This document shows positions 8,746 to 18,317 of a stretch of 64,000 bases of DNA, one piece after another. The stretch lies in contig NZ_JABBWV010000002.1 in assembly GCF_012999535.1 (NCBI RefSeq), positions 62,001 through 126,000 of the forward strand, written 5' to 3'. Numbering within the stretch: the stretch's first letter is position 1; the number at the start of each line of letters is the position of its first letter. Position numbers and translations under genes: made by a program. The notes below the pieces were generated by a model. The model was not told the origin of the DNA and searched no databases. It worked only from the letters and a program-made list of their open reading frames with translations. This stretch comes from Microbispora sp. H11081 (GTDB lineage: Bacteria; Actinomycetota; Actinomycetes; Streptosporangiales; Streptosporangiaceae).

Positions 8746-10154
8746 CTGTCACCGACCGCCCGGAGCTGGAAGGCCTCGGGAATTACAAGTTCGGCTGGGC
8801 CGACGCCGACGTGGCGGGAGCCACGGCCCGGCGTGGGCTGTCCGAAGAGGTCGTCCGCGACATCTCCGCGCTCAAGAGCGAGCCGGAGTGGATGCTCGAC
8901 CTGCGCCTCAAGGGCCTTCGGCTGTTCGGGAAGAAGCCGCTGCCGACCTGGGGCTCCGACCTCACGGGCATCGACTTCGACAACATCAAGTACTTCGTCC
9001 GCTCCACCGAGAAGCAGGCCGCGTCCTGGGACGAGCTGCCCGCGGACATCAAGAACACCTACGACAAGCTCGGCATCCCCGAGGCGGAGAAGCAGCGCCT
9101 CATCGCCGGCGTCGCCGCCCAGTACGAGTCCGAGGTCGTCTATCACAAGATCCGTGAGGACCTCGAGGAGAAGGGCGTCATCTTCGTCGACACCGACACC
9201 GGGCTGCGCGAGCACGAGGAGCTCTTCAAGGAGTACTTCGGCTCGGTGATCCCGGTGGGCGACAACAAGTTCGCCGCGCTCAACACGGCCGTGTGGTCGG
9301 GCGGCTCGTTCATCTACGTGCCGCCGAACGTGACCGTCGAGATCCCGCTGCAGGCCTACTTCCGGATCAACACCGAGAACATGGGCCAGTTCGAGCGGAC
9401 GCTGATCATCGTGGACGAGAACTCCTACGTCCACTACGTCGAGGGCTGCACCGCGCCGATCTACTCGTCCGACTCGCTCCACTCGGCGGTCGTGGAGATC
9501 ATTGTGAAGAAGGGCGCCCGCTGCCGCTACACGACGATCCAGAACTGGTCGAACAACGTCTACAACCTGGTCACCAAGCGCGCCGTGGCGTACGAGGGCG
9601 CGACCATGGAGTGGATCGACGGCAACATCGGCTCCAAGGTCACCATGAAGTACCCGGCCGTCTACCTGATGGGCGAGCACGCCAAGGGCGAGACGCTGTC
9701 GGTCGCCTTCGCCGGCGAGGGCCAGCACCAGGACGCGGGTGCCAAGATGGTGCACCTCGCGCCCAAGACGTCCTCGACGATCATCTCCAAGTCCGTGGCG
9801 CGCGGCGGCGGCCGCACCTCCTACCGCGGCCTCGTGCAGATCGAGGAGGGCGCGGCCGGTTCGGCCTCGACCGTCAAGTGTGACGCGCTGCTGGTCGACC
9901 AGATCAGCCGCTCCGACACCTACCCGTACGTGGACGTCCGTGAGGACGACGTGTCGATGGGCCACGAGGCCACGGTCTCCAAGGTGTCGGAGGACCAGCT
10001 CTTCTACCTGATGAGCCGCGGCCTCGGCGAGGACGAGGCGATGGCCATGATCGTGCGCGGCTTCGTCGAGCCGATCGCCCGCGAGCTGCCCATGGAGTAC
10101 GCGCTGGAGCTCAACCGCCTGATCGAGCTGCAGATGGAAGGAGCGGTCGGCTGA
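8742..10154 (+). CDS. sufB: Fe-S assembly scaffold SufB
   Basis: 470-aa core subunit of the SufBCD scaffold on which Fe-S clusters are built. GTG 8742 overlaps the sufR stop and follows CAAGGAG at 8727-8733. Full-length and collinear with the family, including the [15 protein letters not shown] entry motif, the [13 protein letters not shown] strand of the beta-helix, [10 protein letters not shown] and the C-terminal [17 protein letters not shown] segment that contacts SufC. The next gene starts inside its stop codon. Confidence 0.97.
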   Translation: MTVTDRPELEGLGNYKFGWADADVAGATARRGLSEEVVRDISALKSEPEWMLDLRLKGLRLFGKKPLPTWGSDLTGIDFDNIKYFVRSTEKQAASWDELPADIKNTYDKLGIPEAEKQRLIAGVAAQYESEVVYHKIREDLEEKGVIFVDTDTGLREHEELFKEYFGSVIPVGDNKFAALNTAVWSGGSFIYVPPNVTVEIPLQAYFRINTENMGQFERTLIIVDENSYVHYVEGCTAPIYSSDSLHSAVVEIIVKKGARCRYTTIQNWSNNVYNLVTKRAVAYEGATMEWIDGNIGSKVTMKYPAVYLMGEHAKGETLSVAFAGEGQHQDAGAKMVHLAPKTSSTIISKSVARGGGRTSYRGLVQIEEGAAGSASTVKCDALLVDQISRSDTYPYVDVREDDVSMGHEATVSKVSEDQLFYLMSRGLGEDEAMAMIVRGFVEPIARELPMEYALELNRLIELQMEGAVG

Positions 10155-11278
10155 TGGGCCTGGAGACCAAGCCGCTGTCGACGTTGCACGAGAAGTCGTC
10201 GTACGACGTGGCCGACTTCCCGGTGCCGACGGGCCGCGAGGAGGAGTGGCGCTTCACGCCGCTGTCGCGGATGAAGGGGCTGCACGACGGCACGGCCGCC
10301 GTCACCGGCGGCGTCGTGGTGGACGTCGACGCCGCGCCCGAGGTGCGCGTCGAGACCGTCGGCCGCGACGACGCCCGCCTCGGCAAGGCCTACACGCCCG
10401 CCGACCGCGTCAGCGCGCAGGCGTACTCGTCGTTCGAGAAGGCCACCGTGATCACGGTGCCGAAGATGACGGCCGCCTCCCGGCACACCGTGATCACCCT
10501 CCGGGGGTCGGGCGCGGGCGCCGCGGCGTACGGGCACATCCTCGTGTCGGTGGAGCCGATGGCCGAGGCCGTGCTGGTCCTTGACCACCGCGGCAGCGCC
10601 GTCTACGCCGACAACGTCGAGTTCGACGTGGCCGAGGGCGCGACGCTCAAGGTCGTCAGCCTGCAGGACTGGGACGACGACGCCGTGCACGTCTCCCACC
10701 ACCACGCGCGGCTCGGCAAGGACGCGACGTTCCGCTCGTTCGTGGTCACTCTCGGCGGCGACCTCGTACGGCTGTCGCCCTCGGTGTCGTACACCGCCCC
10801 CGGCGGCGACGCCGACCTCACCGGGCTCTACTTCGTCGACGCGGGCCAGCACCTGGAGCACCGCCTTCTGGTGGACCACAGCGTGCCGAACTGCCGCAGC
10901 AACGTGACCTACAAGGGCGCGCTGCAGGGCGACGACGCGCACGCGGTGTGGATCGGCGACGTGATCATCCGGGCCGAGGCCGAGGGCACCGACACCTACG
11001 AGCTGAACCGGAACCTCATCCTCACCGACGGCGCCCGCGCCGACTCGGTGCCGAACCTGGAGATCCTCACCGGCGAGGTCGCGGGGGCGGGCCACGCGTC
11101 CGCGTCCGGCCGCCTCGACGACGAGCACCTGTTCTACCTCCAGGCCCGCGGCATCCCGTTCGACGAGGCGCGCCGCCTGGTCATCCACGGGTTCTTCGCC
11201 CAGCTCATCGAGAAGATCGAGGTGCCGGAGATCCGCGAGCGGGTCCTGTCGGCGGTCGAGGCGGAGCTGGCTCGATGA
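10154..11278 (+). CDS. sufD: Fe-S assembly protein SufD
   Basis: 374-aa partner of SufB in the scaffold. ATG 10154 shares a base with the sufB stop (TGATG). It has the EEEWRFTPLSRM N-terminal motif, a central beta-helix, and the C-terminal QARGIPFDEARRLVIHGFF segment that parallels SufB and binds SufC. The stop overlaps the next start by ATGA, so sufB, sufD and the Rieske gene are translationally coupled. Confidence 0.96.
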   Translation: MGLETKPLSTLHEKSSYDVADFPVPTGREEEWRFTPLSRMKGLHDGTAAVTGGVVVDVDAAPEVRVETVGRDDARLGKAYTPADRVSAQAYSSFEKATVITVPKMTAASRHTVITLRGSGAGAAAYGHILVSVEPMAEAVLVLDHRGSAVYADNVEFDVAEGATLKVVSLQDWDDDAVHVSHHHARLGKDATFRSFVVTLGGDLVRLSPSVSYTAPGGDADLTGLYFVDAGQHLEHRLLVDHSVPNCRSNVTYKGALQGDDAHAVWIGDVIIRAEAEGTDTYELNRNLILTDGARADSVPNLEILTGEVAGAGHASASGRLDDEHLFYLQARGIPFDEARRLVIHGFFAQLIEKIEVPEIRERVLSAVEAELAR

Positions 11279-11604
11279 GCGCAGAGAGCGCCCACTGGGA
11301 GAAGGTCTGCCAGGTCGGCGACATCCCCGACGGCGGCGTGATCGGCCTGGAGGCCGGCGACACGCCGATCGCGCTGGTGCGTACCGGCGGCGAGGTCTTC
11401 GCCCTGCACGACGTGTGCTCACACGCCGAGGTGCGGCTCAGCGAGGGCGAGGTCTACGACCACACCCTCGAATGCTGGCTCCACGGCTCCTGTTTCGACC
11501 TGCGCAGCGGCAAGCCCACCGGGCCGCCCGCGACCAGGCCCGTCAACGTCTACCGAGTCAAGATCGAAGGCGACGACGTGTACGTCTCGCTCTCGAAGGA
11601 GTAA
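11275..11604 (+). CDS. Rieske-type [2Fe-2S] ferredoxin within the suf operon
   Basis: 109-aa non-heme-oxygenase-type ferredoxin. The cluster ligands are visible as C48-x-H50 (DVCSHAEV) and C67-x2-H70 (ECWLHGSCF), the classic Rieske pattern. ATG 11275 overlaps the sufD stop. A Rieske gene at this point is usual in actinobacterial suf operons; it is presumed to supply electrons for cluster assembly, though that role is inferred from position only. Confidence 0.92.
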   Translation: MSAESAHWEKVCQVGDIPDGGVIGLEAGDTPIALVRTGGEVFALHDVCSHAEVRLSEGEVYDHTLECWLHGSCFDLRSGKPTGPPATRPVNVYRVKIEGDDVYVSLSKE

Positions 11605-11610
11605 ATACCC

Positions 11611-12360
11611 GTGTCCACTCTTGAGATCCGTGACCTGCACGTCGCCGTCGGCGACAAGGAGATTCTGCGCGGCGTCGACCTGACCGTCCGCAGCGGCGAG
11701 ACCCACGCCATCATGGGCCCGAACGGCTCCGGCAAGTCGACGCTGGCCTACGCCGTCGCCGGCCACCCGAAGTACACCGTCACCTCCGGCTCCGTGCTGC
11801 TCGACGGCGAGGACCTGCTGGAGATGTCGGTGGACGAGCGCGCCCGCGCCGGCCTCTTCCTCGCCATGCAGTACCCCGTCGAGGTCCCCGGCGTCAGCGT
11901 GTCGAACTTCCTGCGCTCCGCGATCACCGCGGTCCGCGGCGAGGCGCCCAAGCTGCGCGACTTCGCCAAGGAGCTGAAGGCGGGCATGGACGGGCTGTCC
12001 ATCGACCCGGCCTTCGCCCAGCGCAACACCAACGAGGGCTTCTCCGGCGGGGAGAAGAAGCGCCACGAGATCCTCCAGCTCGAGCTGCTCAAGCCCAAGA
12101 TCGCGGTGCTGGACGAGACCGACTCCGGCCTCGACGTCGACGCGCTGCGCGTGGTCTCCGAAGGCATCAACCGGTTCCGCGCGAGCGGCGACACCGGCGT
12201 GCTGCTGATCACCCACTACACCCGCATCCTGCGCTACGTGAAGCCGGACTTCGTCCACGTCTTCGCCGCCGGGCGCGTGGTGGAGGAGGGCGGCCCCGAG
12301 CTGGCCGACAAGCTGGAGAACGAGGGCTACGAGGCGTACACGACGAAGGCGTCCGCCTGA
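11611..12360 (+). CDS. sufC: Fe-S assembly ATPase SufC
   Basis: 249-aa ABC-type ATPase that drives shape changes in SufBCD. Walker A GPNGSGKST (about residues 36-44), signature FSGGEKKRHEI, Walker B IAVLDETDSGLD and the His switch LLITHYTRIL are all intact. The GTG 11611 start lies six bases after the Rieske stop. No membrane segment, as expected for a soluble ABC protein. Confidence 0.97.
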   Translation: MSTLEIRDLHVAVGDKEILRGVDLTVRSGETHAIMGPNGSGKSTLAYAVAGHPKYTVTSGSVLLDGEDLLEMSVDERARAGLFLAMQYPVEVPGVSVSNFLRSAITAVRGEAPKLRDFAKELKAGMDGLSIDPAFAQRNTNEGFSGGEKKRHEILQLELLKPKIAVLDETDSGLDVDALRVVSEGINRFRASGDTGVLLITHYTRILRYVKPDFVHVFAAGRVVEEGGPELADKLENEGYEAYTTKASA

Positions 12361-13622
12361 TGAGTGCGCCCGGCTTCGACGTCGAGAGGATCAGGAAGGA
12401 CTTCCCGGTCCTCGGCCGTGAACTCCCCGGAGGCAGGTCGCTGGTCTACCTCGACTCCGGCAACTCCTCCCAGAAGCCGACCCAGGTGGTCGAGACCATG
12501 CGCGACCACCTGACCTGGCATTACGGCAACGTCGGCCGGGCGCTGCACGTGCTGGGCAGTGAGTCGACCGAGGCCTACGAGGGCGCCCGCGACAAGATCG
12601 CCGCCTTCGTGAAGGCCCCGTCGCGCGACGAGATCGTCTTCACCAAGAACGCCTCCGAGGCCCTCAACCTCGTGGCGTACGCCTTCGGCAACCCCATCGG
12701 CGAGGACGAGCGGTTCCGGATCGGCCCCGGCGACGAGATCGTCATCTCGGAGATGGAGCACCACTCCAACATCGTGCCGTGGCAGCTGCTCGCGCAGCGG
12801 ACCGGCGCGACGCTGCGCTGGTTCCCGGTGACCGACGAGGGCCGCCTCGACGTCGATGGCCTGGACGAGCTGGTCAACGAGCGCACGAAGATCGTCTCGA
12901 TCGCGCACCAGTCGAACGTGCTCGGCACGGTCAACTCGGTCTCGCCGATCCTGGCCCGCGCGCGCGAGGTCGGCGCGCTGATGATGCTCGACGCGTCGCA
13001 GTCGGTGCCCCACCAGCCCGTGGACGTGACCGAGCTGGGCGTCGACTTCGTCGCGTTCACCGGCCACAAGATGGCCGGGCCGTCCGGCATCGGCGTGCTG
13101 TGGGGCCGCCGCGAACTGCTCGACGCCATGCCGCCGTTCCTCGGCGGCGGCGAGATGATCGAGGCGGTCTGGATGGACCGCTCGACGTACGCGCCGGTGC
13201 CGCACAAGTTCGAGGCGGGGACGCCGCCCATCGTCGAGGCGATCGGCCTCGGCGCCGCGGCCGACTACCTGACCGCCGTCGGCATGGACCAGATCAAGGC
13301 GCACGAGAAGGAACTCGTCGCGTACGCGCTGGAGGCGCTGCCGGAGGTCCCCGGGCTCAGGATCATCGGCCCGCGCACGCCCATCTCCCGCGGCGGGACG
13401 ATCTCGTTCACGCTGGAGGGGATCCACCCGCACGACGTTGGGCAGATCCTCGACGACGTGTACGGAATCGCGGTCCGGGTAGGTCATCACTGCGCCCGCC
13501 CGCTGCATCTCAGGTTCGGAATTCCCGCGACCACACGGGCGTCTTTCTACCTGTACAACACGACGGCCGAGATCGACGCACTGGTCCGCGGCCTCCACCA
13601 CGTGCAGAAGGTGTTCGGCTGA
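12360..13622 (+). CDS. sufS: Cysteine desulfurase SufS
   Basis: 420-aa PLP enzyme that takes sulfur from cysteine and passes it as persulfide to SufU. K237 in FTGHKMAGP binds PLP and C378 in HHCARPLH is the persulfide cysteine, both at the usual group II positions. ATG 12360 shares a base with the sufC stop. Complete length, no irregularity seen. Confidence 0.97.
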   Translation: MSAPGFDVERIRKDFPVLGRELPGGRSLVYLDSGNSSQKPTQVVETMRDHLTWHYGNVGRALHVLGSESTEAYEGARDKIAAFVKAPSRDEIVFTKNASEALNLVAYAFGNPIGEDERFRIGPGDEIVISEMEHHSNIVPWQLLAQRTGATLRWFPVTDEGRLDVDGLDELVNERTKIVSIAHQSNVLGTVNSVSPILARAREVGALMMLDASQSVPHQPVDVTELGVDFVAFTGHKMAGPSGIGVLWGRRELLDAMPPFLGGGEMIEAVWMDRSTYAPVPHKFEAGTPPIVEAIGLGAAADYLTAVGMDQIKAHEKELVAYALEALPEVPGLRIIGPRTPISRGGTISFTLEGIHPHDVGQILDDVYGIAVRVGHHCARPLHLRFGIPATTRASFYLYNTTAEIDALVRGLHHVQKVFG

Positions 13623-13625
13623 GCC

Positions 13626-14063
13626 ATGATCGCTGAATCCATGTACCAGGAGCTGATCCTGGAACACTACAAGCACCCCCAGGGGCGCGGCCTGCGTGAT
13701 CCGTACGACGCCGAGGTGCACCACGTCAACCCCACCTGCGGCGACGAGGTGACGCTGCGGGTGAAGGTGGCCGACGGCGGCAAGGTGCTCGACGTGTCCT
13801 ACGACGGGCAGGGCTGCTCCATCAGCCAGGCCGCCGCCTCGGTGCTGCACGAGCTCGCCACCGGCTCCACGGTGGAGGAGTCGCTGTCGGTGGTGGACGA
13901 GTTCACCCGGCTCATGCAGGGCAGGGGCCAGGTGGAGCCGGACGAGGACGTGCTGGGCGACGCGGTGGCGTTCGCCGGGGTGGCGAAGTTCCCCGCCCGC
14001 GTCAAGTGCGCGCTGCTGGCCTGGATGGCCTACAAGGACGCGCTGATGAGGAGTCAGGCATGA
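13626..14063 (+). CDS. sufU: Zinc-dependent sulfur acceptor SufU
   Basis: 145-aa sulfurtransferase that accepts persulfide sulfur from SufS. The expected zinc ligands C38 and D40 (NPTCGDEV), C64 (GQGCSISQ) and C128 (RVKCALLAW) are all present, which marks it as SufU and not the IscU scaffold. It starts three bases after the sufS stop and is separated from the DUF59 gene by 67 bases. Confidence 0.95.
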   Translation: MIAESMYQELILEHYKHPQGRGLRDPYDAEVHHVNPTCGDEVTLRVKVADGGKVLDVSYDGQGCSISQAAASVLHELATGSTVEESLSVVDEFTRLMQGRGQVEPDEDVLGDAVAFAGVAKFPARVKCALLAWMAYKDALMRSQA

Positions 14064-14130
14064 CCGGCCTTCGCCGGCGCGTACACGAGAACGGCGCCGC
14101 GCCGCGGGCGGCGAGAGGTGAGGAGACGAC

Positions 14131-14532
14131 GTGAGCAAGCCGACCCAGACCCCCACGGGACCGGTCGCCGACGCGGCAGAGGCCGCCCCCGGCGCGTACG
14201 ACGGGGACACCCCCGGTCTCGACGACGTGTTCGAGGCGCTGAAGGACGTCGTGGACCCCGAGCTGGGGATCAACGTGGTGGACCTCGGCCTCGTGTACGG
14301 CGTCAACCTCGACCCGGCCGGTGAGGGCGAGCGCCCGATCGCCACCATCGACATGACGCTGACCAGCGCCGCCTGCCCGCTGACCGACGTGATCGAGGAC
14401 CAGGCCAACTCGGCTCTCGCCGACCTGGTCTCCAGCGTGGTCATCAACTGGGTCTGGCTCCCGCCGTGGGGCCCCGACAAGATCACCGACGAGGGCCGGG
14501 ACCAGCTCAGAATGCTCGGCTTCAACGTCTAA
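14131..14532 (+). CDS. MIP18/DUF59 metal-sulfur cluster assembly factor (SufT-like)
   Basis: 133-aa DUF59 protein. The family motif DPELGINVVDLGLVYGV and the conserved reactive cysteine in TSAACPLTDVIEDQ are visible; a variable Ala/Pro/Asp-rich N-terminus (residues 1-30) precedes them. DUF59 proteins help deliver Fe-S clusters to targets. It is the last gene of the suf operon; the start is GTG 14131 after a GAGGTGAGGAG stretch. Confidence 0.9.
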   Translation: MSKPTQTPTGPVADAAEAAPGAYDGDTPGLDDVFEALKDVVDPELGINVVDLGLVYGVNLDPAGEGERPIATIDMTLTSAACPLTDVIEDQANSALADLVSSVVINWVWLPPWGPDKITDEGRDQLRMLGFNV

Positions 14533-14563
14533 CTCCTAACCCCCACCCACCCACCCACTCCCG

Positions 14564-14856
14564 CCGTGATCTTGTAGTTTGTCGCAGTTGTGTGCGCTGA
14601 CCTGCGCGTCGAGCGTTCGTGATCTTGCAGAAATGCGAGATCATCTGCCCTGGCCTGGGTGAATACCCTCCGTGATCTTGCACATGCAAGATCGCGGAGC
14701 GCGAAGTCGCTGGCCCGGCGCGGGTGACGCGAACTACTGCATGATCACTGAGCCTTTCCGGCCAGGTCGCGGGCGTACTGTGCGACAAACTGCAAGATCA
14801 CGGCGTGTTTGTGCGGAGGTCGGGCGCGTGGCCTGCGACAAACTACAAGATCACGG
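14564..14856. repeat. Six-copy interspersed 20-23 bp repeat in a gene-free region
   Basis: Copies: 14564-14586, 14618-14645, 14670-14697 (plus sense, core GTGATCTTGYA) and 14729-14750, 14781-14803, 14834-14856 (opposite sense, core TRCAAGATCAC). The first and last copies are perfect 23-bp inverted repeats of each other (ends CCGTGATCTTG and GTTTGTCGCA). The second and third are themselves palindromic: the third pairs CCGTGATCTTGCA with TGCAAGATCGCGG around two bases. The 14533-15146 gap holds no credible gene. Spacing is irregular and both orientations occur, so this is not CRISPR. Confidence 0.85.
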
Positions 14857-15146
14857 TGGTTTGGGGTGGTGGTGAATAGGGGGAGGGGTGCGGGAATGCC
14901 GTACGATCGTTTTTTGCTCCTCCTTGTGCGACGTGAGTGAGAGGCGTCCGTGAGAGCCGCCGCCCTGGCGGTCTCCACTTTCTGCGGGACGTAGGCTCAC
15001 GGCATCGTCAGGGCATCAGGCCGTCGCAGTTCCGGTCCGTGACGCCCGCCGGCACGGCTCGCCTGCCGTGCCTGTCCAGGCTCGTCCTTACGCAGAGGTG
15101 ACGCGCCCGCGTGTTCCGGCACGTCTTTCTTCGAAAGGCACGATTC

Positions 15147-16661
15147 GTGACCATCTCTGTCCTCGACGAGGGCACGACCATCCCTGACGAGTTCGCGGTC
15201 CTCGGGCTGCCAAGGCCGCTCGTGACAGGCCTGGCCCGGCAGGGCATCACCGCGCCGTTCCCGATCCAGCGGGCGGCCATCCCCGACATCCTCGCCGGGC
15301 TCGACGTGCTCGGACGCGGCCGGACCGGTTCCGGCAAGACCCTCGCCTTCGGGCTGCCGACGCTGGCCAGGATCGCGGGGGAGAAGTCGGCGCCCAAGCG
15401 GCCCCGCGCCCTCGTCCTGGTGCCCACCCGCGAACTCGCCATGCAGGTCGCGGCCACCATCGAACCGCTCGGGCGCGGCCTGTCGCTGCGCACCAGGACG
15501 GTCGTCGGCGGCATGCCGATGGGCCGTCAGATCGAGGACCTGCGCCGCGGGGTGGACGTCGTTGTCGCCACGCCCGGCCGCCTCACCGATTTGATCGAGC
15601 AGGGCGCGTGCGCGCTGGACGACGTCGAGATCACGGTCCTCGACGAGGCCGACCACATGTGCGACCTCGGTTTCCTTCCCGTGGTGAGCGCTCTGCTGGC
15701 GCGGACGCCCGCCGACGGGCAGCGCCTGCTGTTCTCCGCGACGCTCGACGGCGACGTGGACAAGCTGGTCCAGCGCTTCCTCACGGACCCGGTGGTCCAC
15801 TCGCTTGACCCGGCCACCTCGCCGGTGGACACGATGGAGCACCACCTGATCCAGGTGCAGCGCGACGACAAGGTCGACGTGACGGCCGAGATCGCCAACC
15901 GGGCCGGCCGTACGATCCTGTTCGTGCGCACCCAGCACGGCGTCGACCGGGTCGTGAAGCAACTCGCCCGGGCGGGGGTCAGCGCGGGCGGCCTGCACGG
16001 CGGCAAGCGGCAGAACCAGCGCACCCGCATCCTCGACGGGTTCCGTCAGGGCAAGATCGGGGTGCTCGTGTGCACCGACGTGGCGGCGCGCGGCATCCAT
16101 GTCGACGACGTGAGCCTCGTGCTGCACGTGGACCCGCCCGCGGACCACAAGAGCTACCTGCACAGGGGCGGTCGTACGGCCCGCGCGGGCGAGCGCGGCG
16201 TGGTGCTGACGCTGGTGCTGCCGAGCGAGCGTCGCTCGACCGAGTCGCTGACCCGCAAGGCGGGGGTCGCGGCGTCGCGGCACCGGGTGGAGCCGGGCGA
16301 CCCGGTCCTGGCGGAGATCGCCGGGGCCCGGCGGCCGAGCGGCGAGGCCGTGCCGGTGTGGGAGCCAGAGGCGCGCCCGCAGCCGCGGGCCGGTCGCGAC
16401 GACCGGCCGCGGGACGACAATCATCGTGGCCGTCGCCGTTTCGGCGACCGTCCCCGCGCCGGCGACCGTCCGGGCGAGGGCGACGGCAGGCACAGGTGGC
16501 AGGAGCAGGGTGAGCGGCCCCCGAGGGCGGGCTGGGCCGGTGACGGCCGCGGCGAGTCCCGTGGCGGGCGGGGCGCTGGTCCCCGCCGGGGCAGGGCCGG
16601 CGGGCAGGCGGGGTACGGCGCGGGCGAAGGCGGCCGCGGCCGCCGGTTCACCGGTCGCTGA
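15147..16661 (+). CDS. DEAD-box RNA helicase with Arg/Gly-rich tail
   Basis: 504-aa RNA helicase, presumably acting in ribosome assembly or RNA turnover. Motifs in order: Q-motif GITAPFPIQ (33-41), I GRGRTGSGKT (56-65), Ia PTRELA (93-98), Ib TPGR (142-145), II DEAD (166-169), III SAT (197-199), V TDVAARGIHV and VI HRGGRTARAG. The last about 110 residues are an unstructured Arg/Gly/Asp-rich tail with RGG-like pieces, typical of RNA contact. I choose GTG 15147, nine bases after GAAAGG, over ATG 15111. It stands alone; the upstream region is repeat-rich. Confidence 0.93.
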   Translation: MTISVLDEGTTIPDEFAVLGLPRPLVTGLARQGITAPFPIQRAAIPDILAGLDVLGRGRTGSGKTLAFGLPTLARIAGEKSAPKRPRALVLVPTRELAMQVAATIEPLGRGLSLRTRTVVGGMPMGRQIEDLRRGVDVVVATPGRLTDLIEQGACALDDVEITVLDEADHMCDLGFLPVVSALLARTPADGQRLLFSATLDGDVDKLVQRFLTDPVVHSLDPATSPVDTMEHHLIQVQRDDKVDVTAEIANRAGRTILFVRTQHGVDRVVKQLARAGVSAGGLHGGKRQNQRTRILDGFRQGKIGVLVCTDVAARGIHVDDVSLVLHVDPPADHKSYLHRGGRTARAGERGVVLTLVLPSERRSTESLTRKAGVAASRHRVEPGDPVLAEIAGARRPSGEAVPVWEPEARPQPRAGRDDRPRDDNHRGRRRFGDRPRAGDRPGEGDGRHRWQEQGERPPRAGWAGDGRGESRGGRGAGPRRGRAGGQAGYGAGEGGRGRRFTGR

Positions 16662-16679
16662 TCCGCGTTCTCCTCTCGG

Positions 16680-16715
16680 CCGCCGGGCCGTCCGCACGCG
16701 CGGGCGGTCCGGCGG
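16680..16715 (+). terminator. Hairpin after the DEAD-box helicase gene
   Basis: CCGCCGGGCCGTCCGC (16680-16695) pairs with GCGGGCGGTCCGGCGG (16700-16715) over 16 positions if two G-U pairs are allowed, with a 4-nt loop, starting 18 bases after the stop. Confidence 0.65.
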
Positions 16716-16740
16716 TGCCGAATTCGTGCAGTGCCCGGTG

Positions 16741-16855
16741 CTGAACCGGATTAGTTCCGCGGGACCGTCTCATCCCGGGCGTAACGCCGATTCGCGTACG
16801 GCTTCCAGCTCAGAAGGCAGGGGCGCAATTTCGGGAGGCTCCTAAACCGGGTTAG
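16741..16855. promoter_or_regulatory. Two LacI-type palindromes before the esterase gene
   Basis: CTGAACCGGATTAG (16741-16754) and CTAAACCGGGTTAG (16842-16855) match at 12 of 14 positions, both centred on CCGG, with centres 101 bases apart. Paired CCGG-centred palindromes of this kind are typical LacI-family operators in carbohydrate genes. The nearer copy ends 73 bases before the esterase start. Confidence 0.55.
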
Positions 16856-16928
16856 AAGTGTGAAACAAGGCGTTTGTGTAACCTTGCGGCGTAACACGAG
16901 CCCCGCCCACCACTCACGGGAGTCCTCC

Positions 16929-17894
16929 ATGTTCGTCGACATGCCTCTCGACCAACTGCGCGCGTACCTGCCCGAGCGCCGGGAGCCCGCCGACTTCGAC
17001 GCGTTCTGGGACCGCACGCTGGCCGAGGCCCGCGCGCACGATCTGAACCCCGTCTTCGAGCCGTACGAGGCGGATCTCGGGCTGATCGACGTGGCCGACG
17101 TGACGTTCGCCGGGTTCGGCGGGCATCCGATCAAGGGGTGGTTCCTCGCTCCGGCCGGCGCGTCGGGGCCGCTGCCGTGCGTGGTGGAGTTCATCGGGTA
17201 CGGCGGGGGCCGGGGCCTGCCGCACGACTGGCTGCTGTGGCCCGCCGCCGGATACGCGGCCTTCGTGATGGACACCCGAGGCCAGGGCGGCACCTGGCGC
17301 TCCGGAGACACCCCCGACCCGGTCGGCGGCAACGGCGCGCAGATCCCCGGCAAGCTCACCCAGGGCGTGTTCGACCGGGACGGCTACTACTACCGGCGGC
17401 TCTACACCGACGTCGTGCGCGCCGTCGAGGCGGCCAGGTCGAACCCGCTCGTGGACGCCGACCGTGTCGTGGTGACCGGCGGCAGCCAGGGCGGCGGCAT
17501 GGCGCTCGCCGCCGCAGCGCTCGTGCCGGGCCTCGCCCACGCGTTCGTCAACGTGCCCTTCATGTGCGACATCCGGCGCGCGGTCGAGATCACCGACGAG
17601 GACCCGTACGCCGAGCTCGGCCGGTTCTGCGGGATCCACAGGACCCGGGTGGACGAGATCTTCGCGACCCTCGGCTACTTCGACGGCCTGCACTTCGCGG
17701 CGCGGGCCGCCACGCCCGCCCGGTTCTCCGTCGCGCTGCGCGACGGCGTCACCCCGCCGTCGACCGTGTTCGGGGCCTACAACCACTACGCGGGGCCCAA
17801 GGACATCACGGTCTGGCCGTTCAACGGCCACGAGGGCGGGGAGTCGCAGCAGGCGCTGGAGCAGCTCAGGCTGGCCAGGAAGATCCTCGGCTGA
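16929..17894 (+). CDS. Acetylxylan esterase / cephalosporin-C deacetylase (CE7-like)
   Basis: 321-aa alpha/beta-hydrolase of the AXE1 family, which removes acetyl groups from xylo-oligosaccharides and cephalosporin C. The nucleophile Ser is in GGSQGGGMA, the conserved RGQGG in DTRGQGGTW and the catalytic His in FNGHEGG near the C-terminus. There is no signal peptide, so it would act on imported sugars. ATG 16929 follows GGGAG at 16917-16921; longer frames upstream run through the putative operator and are rejected. It stands alone before hisE. Confidence 0.92.
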   Translation: MFVDMPLDQLRAYLPERREPADFDAFWDRTLAEARAHDLNPVFEPYEADLGLIDVADVTFAGFGGHPIKGWFLAPAGASGPLPCVVEFIGYGGGRGLPHDWLLWPAAGYAAFVMDTRGQGGTWRSGDTPDPVGGNGAQIPGKLTQGVFDRDGYYYRRLYTDVVRAVEAARSNPLVDADRVVVTGGSQGGGMALAAAALVPGLAHAFVNVPFMCDIRRAVEITDEDPYAELGRFCGIHRTRVDEIFATLGYFDGLHFAARAATPARFSVALRDGVTPPSTVFGAYNHYAGPKDITVWPFNGHEGGESQQALEQLRLARKILG

Positions 17895-17994
17895 GGTGAT
17901 CTCGCAGGGTGGACGCGGGGCGCGGCGGTACGCCCCCGCGACTACCCTGGGGGCCGATACCCTGGACGTGCACACCCACGAGCCGAGAGAGACC

Positions 17995-18258
17995 ATGAAG
18001 ACCTTCGAAGAGCTGTACGCCGAGCTGGCAGAGAAGGCGCGCACCCGGCCCGCGGGGTCGGGCACCGTGGCCGCCCTGGACGCCGGCGTCCATGCCATCG
18101 GCAAGAAGGTCGTGGAGGAGGCCGCGGAGAGCTGGATGGCGGCCGAGCACGAGTCGGCGGACCGGGCGGCCGAGGAGATCTCGCAGCTGCTCTACCACGT
18201 GCAGGTGCTGATGCTGGCGCGCGGCATCGAGCTGGACGAGGTCTACAAGCATCTGTAG
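17995..18258 (+). CDS. hisE: Phosphoribosyl-ATP diphosphatase
   Basis: 87-aa enzyme for step 2 of histidine synthesis (PR-ATP to PR-AMP). The all-helical MazG-like fold signature [14 protein letters not shown] and the following [15 protein letters not shown] carry the Glu/Asp metal ligands. ATG 17995 gives the usual family length; a longer frame from 17896 is not credible. It lies 59 bases before hisG, so the two form a short histidine operon, as is usual in actinobacteria. Confidence 0.95.
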   Translation: MKTFEELYAELAEKARTRPAGSGTVAALDAGVHAIGKKVVEEAAESWMAAEHESADRAAEEISQLLYHVQVLMLARGIELDEVYKHL

Positions 18259-18317
18259 CCGCCGCGGCGGCCCCAGATCGTCATGACCCTCGTTCCGCTG
18301 AAAGGATCTTCTTAGCC

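Noticed and set aside
14564-14856. CRISPR array
   Set aside because: Repeats occur in both orientations, vary in sequence and have irregular spacing; no cas gene is near.
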